A stretch of DNA of 64,000 bases from positions 1-64,000 of the forward strand of contig NZ_WOTG01000008.1 in the NCBI RefSeq assembly GCF_011516925.1. Direction: 5' to 3'. The notes under the pieces are model-generated. The model ran no database searches, was not told the origin of the DNA, and was given only the letters and a program-made list of their open reading frames with translations. This document shows positions 34,277 through 43,396 of this stretch, one piece after another. This DNA is from Acetobacter fabarum (GTDB lineage Bacteria; Pseudomonadota; Alphaproteobacteria; Acetobacterales; Acetobacteraceae). Numbering within the stretch: position 1 is the first letter of the stretch; every line of letters starts with the position of its first letter. The translations under genes were made by a program, and so were the position numbers.

Positions 34277-34933
34277 ATGTTTTTTTATACCCATGAAAAC
34301 AGAGAGGTTTTTCCGGTCAGCCTTCAGGAGTTACGCCCCGGCCTTTTGAATGCGCTCAGAAGGGGAGAAATATGGTGTGGCATTGTTCTGACCATGACGT
34401 ATGAAATGAGTGGCCGGTTAGTGCAGGGTTTGACTGGTCCTTTTTTGATTGATCAGGGTATTCCGCTCAATACTGTTGGAGTTTTTAACGGTATGGGCGG
34501 TGTTGTTGCTGGTCTATGCGGCACAGTTGTTGGCGGTATTGTGGTGCGCAAAACCGGTGCAAAAAATGGCATGTATCTTATTGCCATCTGTCAGGCCGCT
34601 TTACTTGCTGTGATTTTTTCCTCGATTAAGCTTCAGTTCCTGCACATATCCATTCTATTCGCCCTCTTTGTGTGTGAGGCAGTCCTTATGGCGGCCAGTT
34701 TTGTTGCCAGTTATTCTCGACTAATGGCGTTTACGGCTCCTCATCAACCCGGAATAGATTTTACATTATTTCAAAGTGCAAGCGCCATTGCGGCAGCCTC
34801 TCTTGGAGCGACTGGTGCCTTTGTGGCTGGCAGGACAGGATACGAGACAGTTTTTCTAATTTCGGTTGTGTTATCTCTAGCTGCACTGTGTCTCATTCTT
34901 TTTGTAAATTCTTTTCAGAAGAAATGTTTATGA
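34277..34933 (+). pseudogene. MFS permease, C-terminal half
   Basis: About 210 codons with six hydrophobic segments: MTYEMSGRLVQGLTGPFLID, GVFNGMGGVVAGLCGTVVGG and SASAIAAASLGATGAFVAGR. This is half an MFS transporter. The style resembles PAT/RhtX-FptX siderophore permeases, which fits the TonB receptor genes downstream, but that is inference. The N-terminal half was lost at the IS end at 34255. The ATG at 34277 could be used, yet a half transporter is unlikely to work. Confidence 0.75.
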
Positions 34934-35428
34934 AAGTATTTATAATATAATTTTAGGAGTAGCATTCAATATTTCGTAATGCATATTTTAAATCCGGATT
35001 ATTTGTTCAAATAATAAGATATTTATTCCCCAAGCGGGCATAAGAATTTTGGCCAATTGTATTGGGAATGATAAGGATCATGAAGGAGGCGCCTAATTGC
35101 GACATATTCTCATTTGTGCGGAGCGCGTTTATCCGTAGTGTTCTGGTGCTCCTGAAAGCATGGATATGAACAGTTTCCAGATAAAATAAGTGTATACAGC
35201 TTTATATGGACCATGCCTGTTAGGGGCACAGTCTCACTAAAGGCCAGTGCAGAACACCTACAGAAGTCCGCTCAGAATACGGGGATTATCTGGCCGGACA
35301 ATACCTTTTTGTCTGTGGGAATACGGCCGGGTTCCCTCGATCTGGTATCTCAATCACAAGAAATATGAATAAATTGTAATATATTGTCGCTTTGGGTGAG
35401 GGCGGGAGTCTGCTAGACGCGCCGCTTA
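34934..35428. other. Non-coding stretch before TonB receptor gene
   Basis: About 500 bp, AT-rich in the first 100 bp. I see no coding region and no clear terminator. The only structured site is the Fur-like box at its right end. Confidence 0.5.
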
Positions 35429-35447
35429 TGAGAATGACTCGCATTAA
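35427..35447 (+). promoter_or_regulatory. Candidate Fur-type iron box
   Basis: TATGAGAATGACTCGCATTAA is a partial inverted repeat resembling Fur boxes (GAGAAT and GCATTA halves), 22 bp before the start of a TonB-dependent siderophore receptor. Iron repression would be expected for such a gene. Confidence 0.45.
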
Positions 35448-35468
35448 CCTCTTTGGTAGGACCTTGAT

Positions 35469-37853
35469 GTGACACTCCGTCCCGTAACATCTTTCCGCGT
35501 AACCGCTCTTTTGGCTTCGACATTCCTCTCTCTGGGGGGAGCATTGTCTGCACAGGCAGCAGACGCGGCGTATAATAAGAATAACAAGACAACTTCAGAC
35601 GAAGTGTTGGAAAAAAAAGCGGACGCCCCTAAAACCCCAGCGGTAAAGGCGAATAAAAACCAGAAGACCATCGTCAATGTCGCTTCCAAGGCGGACGAGA
35701 GTATTCTGGTTAAAGCCCACAGGTGGGACCGCGGCAGTTACACGGCATCGGAAACAAGCGCATCAACCGGTTTACCGCTAAGCCTGCGAGAAACACCACA
35801 GACCGTTACCGTCATGACCCGGCAGGTCATGGATGATCAGCAGATCAATAGCCTTGATGATGTTCTGAACACGACCCCCGGTGTTACCTCTTACGCCAAC
35901 GATAATGCCGGTCGCACAACCTACCGCGCACGTGGCTTTGATATTACCAACTACAAGATTGATGGCATGCAGATTGATGCCTCAACCAGTTTTGGTGGTG
36001 TGGGTTCATCCATGAACATGGACCTGTACGACAACGTGCAGATTGTCCGTGGTGCCAATGGTCTGCTGGGCGGGACGGGGGATCCATCCGCAACAATTTA
36101 TCTGCAACGCAAGGCACCGCAGCGCGAATTTTCCGCCAATGGCCTGTTAAGGCTGGGGAACTGGAACGAGCACCGCGTTATGGCGGACTTGAATGCGCCA
36201 TTAAACCACTCGGGCACCATCCGTAGCCGGTATGTTTTTTCGTGGGATGATACGGATACTTTTCGTGTGCGTGAACACGTTAACCGTATTGGTGCGCTGG
36301 CAAACTTTACGGCGGACATATCCTCACGCGATACCCTTAATTTTGGCTTCCAGTATGAACGAACCCAAAATGATGGCGCATCCTGGGGGACAAACGTGCC
36401 AATCTGGTATGCTGATGGGACAAAAACAAACCTCTCCCGTAGCACAAACCCTGCGGCAGACTGGAGCCAGGCCACCCGCGACCAGTACACCGCTTTTATT
36501 AACTATGATCATGATTTCTCAGCCGGTTGGCACCTGAAGGCTGGGTACATGCGTACGCAGGGGAGTTCCTATAACAACCTTGGCGTTGCAAAAATTAACA
36601 ATGCAACACGGAAAACCTACGGTGGTTTCTGGAATCAGGACGGCACAGGCGCTTATCTGAATGCTCTTCATGCCGAGTATGAAGATGCACGCGACAATGC
36701 TGATGTGCATGTCTCTGGTCCGGTGCATTTTCTGGGGCATGAGCACCAGCTTGTGTTCGGCTTTAATGGTTATAATGACGAGCTGACGCAATATACATTC
36801 AGCAATGCTTTGGGGAACTGCTCCATTGCCGGGGTTACGCCGTATTCAGGGTGCCAGTACCGTGCGACCGGGTTGCCCATTGCGAACTGGCAGACATGGG
36901 ATGGCTCTTACCCCAACTTTGTAACGCATCGTACCCACGCGCGTGAGGTTGATGTTACGCGCAATTATGGTGCCTATACATCCGGGCGTTTTGTGCTGGC
37001 CAAGGGGCTGTCGCTTATTCTGGGTGGGCGTATCAGCAGTTATCAGGCTTATACGGGCACTTATAACAAGGCAAACCAGTATTCCGGTTCTTCCAGCACA
37101 GGGCAGCAGAATGCAGTGCTAACGCCTTATGCCGGTATGGTTTATGATTTTACCAAAACCATGTCGATTTATGGAAGCTACACAAACGTTTATACGCCTC
37201 AGTCAAACCTGCGGGATTCTGATAACAAACCTCTCAACCCGGTCATGGGCAAGAGCTATGAAACGGGTTTGAAAGGGGCATTCTTCAAACAGCGCCTGAA
37301 TACATCTCTGGCTTTTTATCTTAACCGGCAAAGCAACGTAGCACAGGCAACTGGTGCCACAAACGTTACCACGGGTGAGGCCATTTACGATTCAGTCAAC
37401 GGCGTGAAAACGGAAGGGATCGACTTTGATGCCTCCGGCGAGCTGCTGCCCGGCTGGAATGTCTTTTTTGGGTATAGCTATCTTTACGAAAAAGGCCTGA
37501 GCTATCGTCAGGACCCGCATCACCTTGTGCGTTTGACAACGAGCTACACATTCCCCGGAAAACTGCATCATCTTACCATTGGTGGGGGTGTATCCAGCCA
37601 GTCCAGCACGGAATGGACAACCAACCCGGGGCGTCCTCTTGGGGGTGGCAAGTATGATGCATCCAACCTTCGGGTTAAAGGGTATACGCTTATCAATATC
37701 ATGGCCCGCTACCGTGTTGCGAACTGGCTGGATATTGCAGGCAACATTACAAATCTTACCGATCGCACCTATGTCCGGCAGGCAGGGTTTTACGATGGCA
37801 TGATTTATGGTGAACCCCGTACGTTCAGTTTTACTCTACGCGGTCATTACTAA
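35469..37853 (+). CDS. TonB-dependent siderophore receptor (FhuE/FpvA-like)
   Basis: The GTG start (AGGA about 8 bp upstream) gives 794 residues with a signal peptide ending near ALSAQA. The plug domain (about 95-230) has LPLSLRETPQTVTVMTRQ, the conserved start of FhuE/FpvA-type receptors, DGMQID and GANGLLGGTGDPSATIYL. A 22-strand barrel follows, ending in FSFTLRGHY with terminal aromatic Tyr. It imports a ferric siderophore using TonB energy. An AraC regulator follows at 38222, and a second receptor at 39287. The siderophore is not known and no biosynthesis genes are present. Confidence 0.93.
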   Translation: MTLRPVTSFRVTALLASTFLSLGGALSAQAADAAYNKNNKTTSDEVLEKKADAPKTPAVKANKNQKTIVNVASKADESILVKAHRWDRGSYTASETSASTGLPLSLRETPQTVTVMTRQVMDDQQINSLDDVLNTTPGVTSYANDNAGRTTYRARGFDITNYKIDGMQIDASTSFGGVGSSMNMDLYDNVQIVRGANGLLGGTGDPSATIYLQRKAPQREFSANGLLRLGNWNEHRVMADLNAPLNHSGTIRSRYVFSWDDTDTFRVREHVNRIGALANFTADISSRDTLNFGFQYERTQNDGASWGTNVPIWYADGTKTNLSRSTNPAADWSQATRDQYTAFINYDHDFSAGWHLKAGYMRTQGSSYNNLGVAKINNATRKTYGGFWNQDGTGAYLNALHAEYEDARDNADVHVSGPVHFLGHEHQLVFGFNGYNDELTQYTFSNALGNCSIAGVTPYSGCQYRATGLPIANWQTWDGSYPNFVTHRTHAREVDVTRNYGAYTSGRFVLAKGLSLILGGRISSYQAYTGTYNKANQYSGSSSTGQQNAVLTPYAGMVYDFTKTMSIYGSYTNVYTPQSNLRDSDNKPLNPVMGKSYETGLKGAFFKQRLNTSLAFYLNRQSNVAQATGATNVTTGEAIYDSVNGVKTEGIDFDASGELLPGWNVFFGYSYLYEKGLSYRQDPHHLVRLTTSYTFPGKLHHLTIGGGVSSQSSTEWTTNPGRPLGGGKYDASNLRVKGYTLINIMARYRVANWLDIAGNITNLTDRTYVRQAGFYDGMIYGEPRTFSFTLRGHY

Positions 37854-37872
37854 GCCTGAATGCAGGTATTGA

Positions 37873-37903
37873 CCCAGCCAGTGTGCGATGCGCGCTGGCT
37901 GGG
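37873..37903 (+). terminator. Terminator-like hairpin after TonB receptor
   Basis: A 14-bp stem (37873-37886 with 37890-37903, with G-T pairs) around a GAT loop lies 19 bp after the stop. The following tail is only moderately T-rich. The rest of 37904-38221 shows no gene. Confidence 0.7.
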
Positions 37904-38221
37904 GTATTCTCAGTTTTGAACCTGCAATGCCCGCATGCGTGGCAGCACCAGAATTTGGGAACGAGGGGTGCCAGACCTTGTGACCGCTAAAAATAATGGA
38001 CAAATGTTTTTTGTGGCATGAAAGCCGGACGAGAAAGCCCCATAATACGGGATGAAGTTTGTGCCGTCGGCATTGGAGCGGGGGAAGGCGTATTGCCACG
38101 CATTGTGGCCTAACAGAACAGACTTGATATTTTGGCCAAAAATCTGAAATAATGCGGCCTGATCAAGCCTGAAGGCAGTCCATTGGGTGGTTTTGTAAAA
38201 AATGGACTGGATTATAGCGTC

Positions 38222-39004
38222 ATGAAACGAACTGCCGATTTCCCGCGGCATCCGCCTCCCGTTGTCGGGTTTTCCGATTGTTATACAGGTGGGTTTGTGG
38301 ATGCGTTCCATGCCCATGAACGGGGGCAGCTCTCGGTTTTTCTGGCCGGGAGCGTAACCGTTAATACACGCAATGAGAGCTTTGTGCTTGGGCCGGGGCA
38401 GGCAATCTGGCTACCGGCCAACGTTGTACATCAGGCAACATGCAGGACCGATCTGGCTTTTCAGGTTGTATATGTCGCGCCCAGCCTGATCGGGGCGGAT
38501 ACGTTGCCATGCAAGATGTTCGATGCCTCCTCGCTCGTGCGCGGGCTGGTGGACGAAATTGTTGCCATGACATTTAATTTTGACATGGATGAACGCATGT
38601 CCGCCATTGCCCGGCTGTTAGTGGATGAAGTTGCCCGCGCGCCGCGTATTGCAGACAGGTTTCTTTTTCCATCAGACCCTCGTCTGCGCCGTGTTTGCGA
38701 AGCCATTACCGCCCAGCCGGGGGACTGCCGCGATATTGATTACTGGGCGCGGGAAGCCGGCATGGCACGGCGCACGTTTACCCGCCTATTCCAGCAGGAA
38801 ATGGGTATGGGCTTTGCTGCATGGCGGCGCAGGGTCCGGGTAGTGGAGGCAGCCTCCCGGCTTGCTACAGGGCAATCCATTGCGGAGGTCGCGTTTGACC
38901 TTGGTTATGATAATGCCGGTAGCTTCAGCACCATGTTTCATCGCACGTTTGGCGTAGCTCCCAGCACATTGCGGGTTAATTCCCTGCCAACACCTCGCTC
39001 GTAA
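38222..39004 (+). CDS. AraC-family regulator (siderophore-type)
   Basis: From ATG 38222 the protein is 260 aa; an in-frame start at 38183 is possible. The N-terminal half is a cupin-like sensing domain (FHAHERGQLSVFLAGSVTVN near residue 25; LGPGQAIWLPANVVHQA near 55). The C-terminal half has two HTHs: WAREAGMARRTFTRLFQQEM and IAEVAFDLGYDNAGSFSTMF. It lies between two TonB receptor genes on the same strand, and is likely to activate one or both when the ferric siderophore is taken up, as PchR-type regulators do. Confidence 0.88.
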   Translation: MKRTADFPRHPPPVVGFSDCYTGGFVDAFHAHERGQLSVFLAGSVTVNTRNESFVLGPGQAIWLPANVVHQATCRTDLAFQVVYVAPSLIGADTLPCKMFDASSLVRGLVDEIVAMTFNFDMDERMSAIARLLVDEVARAPRIADRFLFPSDPRLRRVCEAITAQPGDCRDIDYWAREAGMARRTFTRLFQQEMGMGFAAWRRRVRVVEAASRLATGQSIAEVAFDLGYDNAGSFSTMFHRTFGVAPSTLRVNSLPTPRS

Positions 39005-39217
39005 AAGCGAGCGCTCTACGCAGTCCTGCGCCCATTGTGGCGCTGCGCTTTTTCCCTTCCCACCACAATAAATCATATCCGTGCGTCATGTTGGGCCTGC
39101 TTGCCGGGTATCGGGCAGGCGGGTTTTGGCGTTCAGGCGGAATAGTGTCGCGTTTGGGCCAATGGCACGGGGTGCTGCTTGCTGACTTTTATGAATATGG
39201 ATAGGAGCGCAATTAAG

Positions 39218-39236
39218 TCTCATTATTAATAAGAAT
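39218..39236 (+). promoter_or_regulatory. Candidate iron-regulatory box
   Basis: TCTCATTATTAATAAGAAT is an AT-rich partial palindrome resembling Fur boxes, 50 bp before the second TonB receptor. Support is weaker than a full 19-bp match. Confidence 0.4.
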
Positions 39237-39286
39237 ACCGACAGCTGCCCTCTGTAAGGAGAAGCCGGTAACGAAACGAGTTGGGT

Positions 39287-41506
39287 ATGAAGCGCAGCAA
39301 ACTTTTTTATACGGTTTTCATCTCGTTTGCTCTGAGTGACGCCGCGTTCGCAGCAGAGCAGGATGCGCAGACGGATAATCGCCCGCAGTCACAAACCCTC
39401 ACACCTGCACACACCGCAGCCAAGCCAGCCAAAGCCCGCATTGCGCAGGATGAACTGGTGGAGGTCCGTGGCCACGGCCGGTCTTCCGTCATGGCGTCTT
39501 CTGCAACCAAAACAAACACACCGCTGGTTGAAACCGCACAATCCGTGACCGTGATCACGCGGGATGAAATGGACACACGCGGTGTTTTAACGCTCAATCA
39601 GGCGGTGCGTTATGCTGCGGGGATAACGGCTGATACCCGCGGCGGGGAGGGCACGCGGTATGATCTGTTTGACCTGCGCGGCTTTACCGTCCCCACGTTT
39701 TTGGATGGACTGAAACTGCAGGACAGCCCAATGGGTTTTGCCATTGCCCAGACCGATACATCGCGGCTGGAGCGGGTGGAACTGCTTAAAGGCCCGGCTT
39801 CTGCACTGTATGGCCAGTCCAGCCCCGGGGGGCTTACGGCATTGTCCAGCAAGCTGCCAACGGACCAGAAGTTTTACGGTAGTGTTAATACAACAGGGGG
39901 CATGTTCGACCTTTACCGTGTTGATGCCGATGTCGGCGGGTTTGCAACGGATGATGGTCTTGTGCGCTACCGGTTGTATGGCACGGTCAATGGGCAGCAT
40001 ACCCAGCTTGCCAGAACGGGGAGCAGACGCTTTAGCATCAGCCCGGCCTTTACGTTTGGGGGGGATGGGCCAACAACCCTGACCCTGCTGGGGAATTACC
40101 AGTATGACCCCGAAAATGGATCCTATGGCGGCGCGCCACTTGTGGGGTCGCTCAAACGCGGCACATTTGGCTATCTCCCCCGCAATTTTTATGATGGGGA
40201 CGCAGCTTTTGAAAAATACAACCGCAGGCAGGGTGGGATTACCTATATCCTGAACCATCGGTTTAATGAGGACTGGAGCTTTAGCACGCGCGGCCGTTAC
40301 GATGATATTATGACAACGTATCGCAGTGTGCTCAATTCAGGCGATTACGATAGTGCTGACATGACAAGTGGCACCATGCTTGGCCGTTCCTCCTACGGAG
40401 CGCATGAGCATAACCGGAATCTGGCATTTGATAGCCAGTTCAAGGGGAATGTTCACACTGGCGCATTGCGGCATACGCTGATGGTTGGCTTGGATTATAT
40501 GCAGCAGAAATCCCTGGATAATGAAAGTTCGGGCACTGCACCGGACATGGATGTGCTGCACCCTGATTATAATATGGCCATCCCCGACATGAGCCCCTCC
40601 GTCGGGTACCGGGTGGATTCACAGCAGATTGGTGTTTACGCGCAGGACGAAATCCGCTGGCGCCGTTTTATTCTAACCGGCAGCCTGCGGAATGACTGGT
40701 TCCATGCCCACCGGATTACCTATATTACGCCCGCGGATGACAGGCAGAGCTCCAGCCAGATTACGTGGCGTGCTTCTGGCCTTTATCATTTCGACTTCGG
40801 GCTTTCTCCCTATATCAGCTACTCCACCTCCTTTCAGCCGCAAGTGGGGAATGTTGCAACATCTGTCAGCGGGGTGACGCGTCAGGCGTCTCCCTCCATA
40901 GGCAAGCAGCTGGAGGGCGGGTTAAAATACCAGCTTCCCGGCAGTTCTCTTTTGCTAAGCGTTGCAGGGTTCCATATTGAGCAGAGCAATGTCCTTGTCG
41001 CCATTCCCCCAGCCATGGAGAGCTACACCCAGAGCGGGCTGGTGCATTCGGATGGTTTTGAATTTGAAGCTCACGCAGAACCCTTCCGCAATCTGATGCT
41101 GACTGCAGCGGTCAGTGTTCAAAAAATCAAGGATGATTCAACCGGTAAGCCCTTAACCCAGTCTTCCAGAGGGAATGCCTCGCTGTTTGCATTCTACACC
41201 ATGCCTTCAGGGCGGTTGAAAGGGTTCGGCTTTGGGGGCGGGATGCGCTACACGGCCAAAACATATGGCGGTGAACTGGAAAATGGGAGTGTATGGCTGC
41301 CACAATACGCCCTGTTTGATGCGGCCGTGTCGTATGACCTGTCCAATGCTTCCCCCTCTCTGCATGGGTGGAAGATCTCGGCCAATGTCCGCAACCTGTT
41401 TGACAAGAATTATATTGGCAACTGCTATGCCGATGGTGGTGTTGGTGGCTATTGCTTCTTTGGGGAGCGCCGCAACGCACAGGCCAGCATAGGGTATAGC
41501 TGGTAA
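39287..41506 (+). CDS. TonB-dependent siderophore receptor (FhuA/FoxA-like)
   Basis: The 739-aa protein starts at ATG 39287 (TTG 39281 is possible) and has a signal peptide ending near AAFA. The plug (about 60-210) has TPLVETAQSVTVITRDEM and YGQSSPGGLTALSSKLPT, the latter typical of ferrichrome/ferrioxamine receptors. The barrel ends in ASIGYSW with terminal Trp. The last strands include RNLFDKNYIGNCYADGG (paired Cys), a common FhuA-family feature. With the receptor at 35469 and AraC gene it forms an iron-uptake island lacking an intact inner-membrane permease. Confidence 0.92.
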   Translation: MKRSKLFYTVFISFALSDAAFAAEQDAQTDNRPQSQTLTPAHTAAKPAKARIAQDELVEVRGHGRSSVMASSATKTNTPLVETAQSVTVITRDEMDTRGVLTLNQAVRYAAGITADTRGGEGTRYDLFDLRGFTVPTFLDGLKLQDSPMGFAIAQTDTSRLERVELLKGPASALYGQSSPGGLTALSSKLPTDQKFYGSVNTTGGMFDLYRVDADVGGFATDDGLVRYRLYGTVNGQHTQLARTGSRRFSISPAFTFGGDGPTTLTLLGNYQYDPENGSYGGAPLVGSLKRGTFGYLPRNFYDGDAAFEKYNRRQGGITYILNHRFNEDWSFSTRGRYDDIMTTYRSVLNSGDYDSADMTSGTMLGRSSYGAHEHNRNLAFDSQFKGNVHTGALRHTLMVGLDYMQQKSLDNESSGTAPDMDVLHPDYNMAIPDMSPSVGYRVDSQQIGVYAQDEIRWRRFILTGSLRNDWFHAHRITYITPADDRQSSSQITWRASGLYHFDFGLSPYISYSTSFQPQVGNVATSVSGVTRQASPSIGKQLEGGLKYQLPGSSLLLSVAGFHIEQSNVLVAIPPAMESYTQSGLVHSDGFEFEAHAEPFRNLMLTAAVSVQKIKDDSTGKPLTQSSRGNASLFAFYTMPSGRLKGFGFGGGMRYTAKTYGGELENGSVWLPQYALFDAAVSYDLSNASPSLHGWKISANVRNLFDKNYIGNCYADGGVGGYCFFGERRNAQASIGYSW

Positions 41507-41511
41507 AATCC

Positions 41512-41547
41512 AGCCTGTGGGGCCGCCTCTTTGCTGCCCCATAGGCT
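41512..41547. terminator. Bidirectional terminator-like hairpin
   Basis: A 12-bp stem with one mismatch (41512-41523 with 41536-41547) and 12-nt loop lies between the TonB receptor and the convergent phosphatase. A TTTT follows on the plus strand at 41552. Confidence 0.7.
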
Positions 41548-41586
41548 ACGGTTTTCAGCCCCGCGCTGTGGGGCAGGCGTGTGAGG

Positions 41587-42363
41587 TTAGTATGCGTTTG
41601 TTGCGGCCTCATGCTCAATGGCGCAGGTTGCGGCATCGGGCGCGCCAGGGTGGGTTTGCAACTGCTCCAGCTCGTTACGGATTGCTGCGACCTGTTGTGT
41701 AAACCACGGTTGTGCCTGCAATGCGGCAAACATGGTGCTTCCGTTTATGTAGCCGGCCTGCACATCGCTTTTCCAGTGCACGCCGCAAACAATGCGGCTT
41801 TCCCCAAAAACCCGGCCACGCTGCATAATCTGGCTGGCGCGCTCAGGCAGGGCACTTGCCAGAATGGAGGCCACCATCCATCCCCATGTTGTATGGCCGG
41901 AGGGATAGGCAAAACTGCTGGTCAGTCTTGTTCGCGCATCGGGGGTGCAGATATCCTGCGTGGTGCCAACAAATGGCCGTGCCCTGTGCCAGAAGTTTTT
42001 TTCTTCGGTAACGCGTTGTTCAAGTGGTTTGGCCAGTGCGTTCAATAGGGTTAGCAGGGCTGGCAGCCTGTCGGGGATAAGCGCAAACCCTGCGGCGCAG
42101 GAAAAATCGCGTATGATGTGTTGCGGGCTCAGGTCGGCATCATCATGAGCCAGTTGCCAGCGCGGACTACCCCGGAGTGCGCGTGTGGCTTCAAAAGCCT
42201 GCCTGTCTGCTTCCTGCGCCAGTGAGCCTGTAGTGGGTGGTGGGGGCAGCACGGCCCGTCCATCCGGCAGCGGGGCGGGCTGTGCCCACGTTATCTGCAC
42301 CAACCCTCCGTGCAGGAGCGCACAGGCTGTTACAGTGCAAAGGGCAAAAGCACGCAGGCGCAT
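41587..42363 (-). CDS. Class A non-specific acid phosphatase (PAP2 superfamily)
   Basis: The start at 42363 gives 258 residues with a signal peptide (MRLRAFALCTVTACALLHGG). The three-part signature KX6RP (KNFWHRARP), PSGH and SRX5HX3D (SRIVCGVHWKSD) is complete, with the catalytic His residues in the second and third parts. Like PhoN/PhoC it should release phosphate from organic phosphates in the periplasm. It converges with the TonB receptor gene and is divergent from the nitrilase gene at 42585. Confidence 0.93.
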   Translation of the reverse strand: MRLRAFALCTVTACALLHGGLVQITWAQPAPLPDGRAVLPPPPTTGSLAQEADRQAFEATRALRGSPRWQLAHDDADLSPQHIIRDFSCAAGFALIPDRLPALLTLLNALAKPLEQRVTEEKNFWHRARPFVGTTQDICTPDARTRLTSSFAYPSGHTTWGWMVASILASALPERASQIMQRGRVFGESRIVCGVHWKSDVQAGYINGSTMFAALQAQPWFTQQVAAIRNELEQLQTHPGAPDAATCAIEHEAATNAY

Positions 42364-42584
42364 GGGGCAGGCCTTTTGTTGGCATGGGCAGAAATACTTC
42401 CAATACGCCAAACAGCACCGGGCAAAGTGTGATGATTTGATGATGAATAGCCGGGCAGGGATGATCAGGCAGTCAGGTGTCGGGGGTTTGATTTTGCGCC
42501 TGATCGGTTATGCTTTTACCCAAGCTGATGCGCTGGTGTGCGTGCCTGCGTCTGCCGCTGGTTTGGCCCCTAAGGATTCCTCGG

Positions 42585-43385
42585 ATGAAAATCGCTCTAG
42601 GACAATTTGCCGTTGCACCGGAATGGCGCGTCAATCTTGATCAATGCGTATCCCTGATCGAGCGGGCTGCGGCGGAAGGGGCCGGGCTGCTTATTCTGCC
42701 AGAGAGTATTATCGCGGCAGATATGCACGACCCCGGCATTACCGTACGCACGGCGCAAATGCTGGATGGGCCATTTGTCAGCGGGCTGGTTAACGCGCTG
42801 GCTGGTAAGGCGCTGAGCGTTATCTGCTGCATTGCCACTCCCGCCGTACCTGCGCTGACCCATAACTGCCAGATTGTGCTTGATGCGACCGGGGTGGTGG
42901 CCTGCTACCGCAAGCTGCACTTGTATGATGCTTTTAACATGAAGGAATCAAACGACTATGTGCCCGGCACGGAACTCCCCCCCATTGTGCAGGTGGGGGA
43001 TATACGTGTGGGGTTGATGACCTGTTACGATGTGCGCTTCCCCGAGGTCGCACGCTCCCTTGTGGTGCGTGGTGCGGATCTGCTGAGCGTGCCAGCCGCA
43101 TGGGTGCGCGGCCCCGGCAAGGAATGGCACTGGGAAGTTATGGTAACGGCCCGTGCGCTGGAGAACACCTGCTACGTAGCCGCCGTGGGCGAGTGCGGCC
43201 CCCGCAACATAGGGTGCAGCATGCTGGTGGACCCTATGGGGGTTGCCGTGGCCCGCGCGGGGAGTGGCCCGGACCTGCTCTTTGCCAATGTGGACAAGGA
43301 GCGTATGCGCGCAACCCGTGAGGTTCTGCCCGTGCTGGCCAACCGCCGGTTCAAGGATCCGGAGCTCAGGGCACCACAGGAATAA
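42585..43385 (+). CDS. Nitrilase-superfamily amidase (deaminated glutathione amidase-like)
   Basis: The 266-aa protein has the Glu-Lys-Cys triad: LPESII (E about 42), [10 protein letters not shown] (K about 108) and [10 protein letters not shown] (C about 147). The LHLYDAF and [14 protein letters not shown] motifs are those of E. coli YbeM/mammalian Nit1, which hydrolyse deaminated glutathione formed by side reactions of transaminases. So it is probably a metabolite-repair enzyme in the cytosol. The ATG at 42585 is preferred over 42510 because the protein then starts at the first strand. It ends 11 bp before a UvrA-like gene. Confidence 0.88.
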   Translation: MKIALGQFAVAPEWRVNLDQCVSLIERAAAEGAGLLILPESIIAADMHDPGITVRTAQMLDGPFVSGLVNALAGKALSVICCIATPAVPALTHNCQIVLDATGVVACYRKLHLYDAFNMKESNDYVPGTELPPIVQVGDIRVGLMTCYDVRFPEVARSLVVRGADLLSVPAAWVRGPGKEWHWEVMVTARALENTCYVAAVGECGPRNIGCSMLVDPMGVAVARAGSGPDLLFANVDKERMRATREVLPVLANRRFKDPELRAPQE

Positions 43386-43396
43386 GGTAATCCCCT

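Noticed and set aside
41127-41729. Long minus-strand ORF of 200 codons over the TonB receptor and phosphatase ends
   Set aside because: Antisense of two clear genes, composition typical of a shadow frame.
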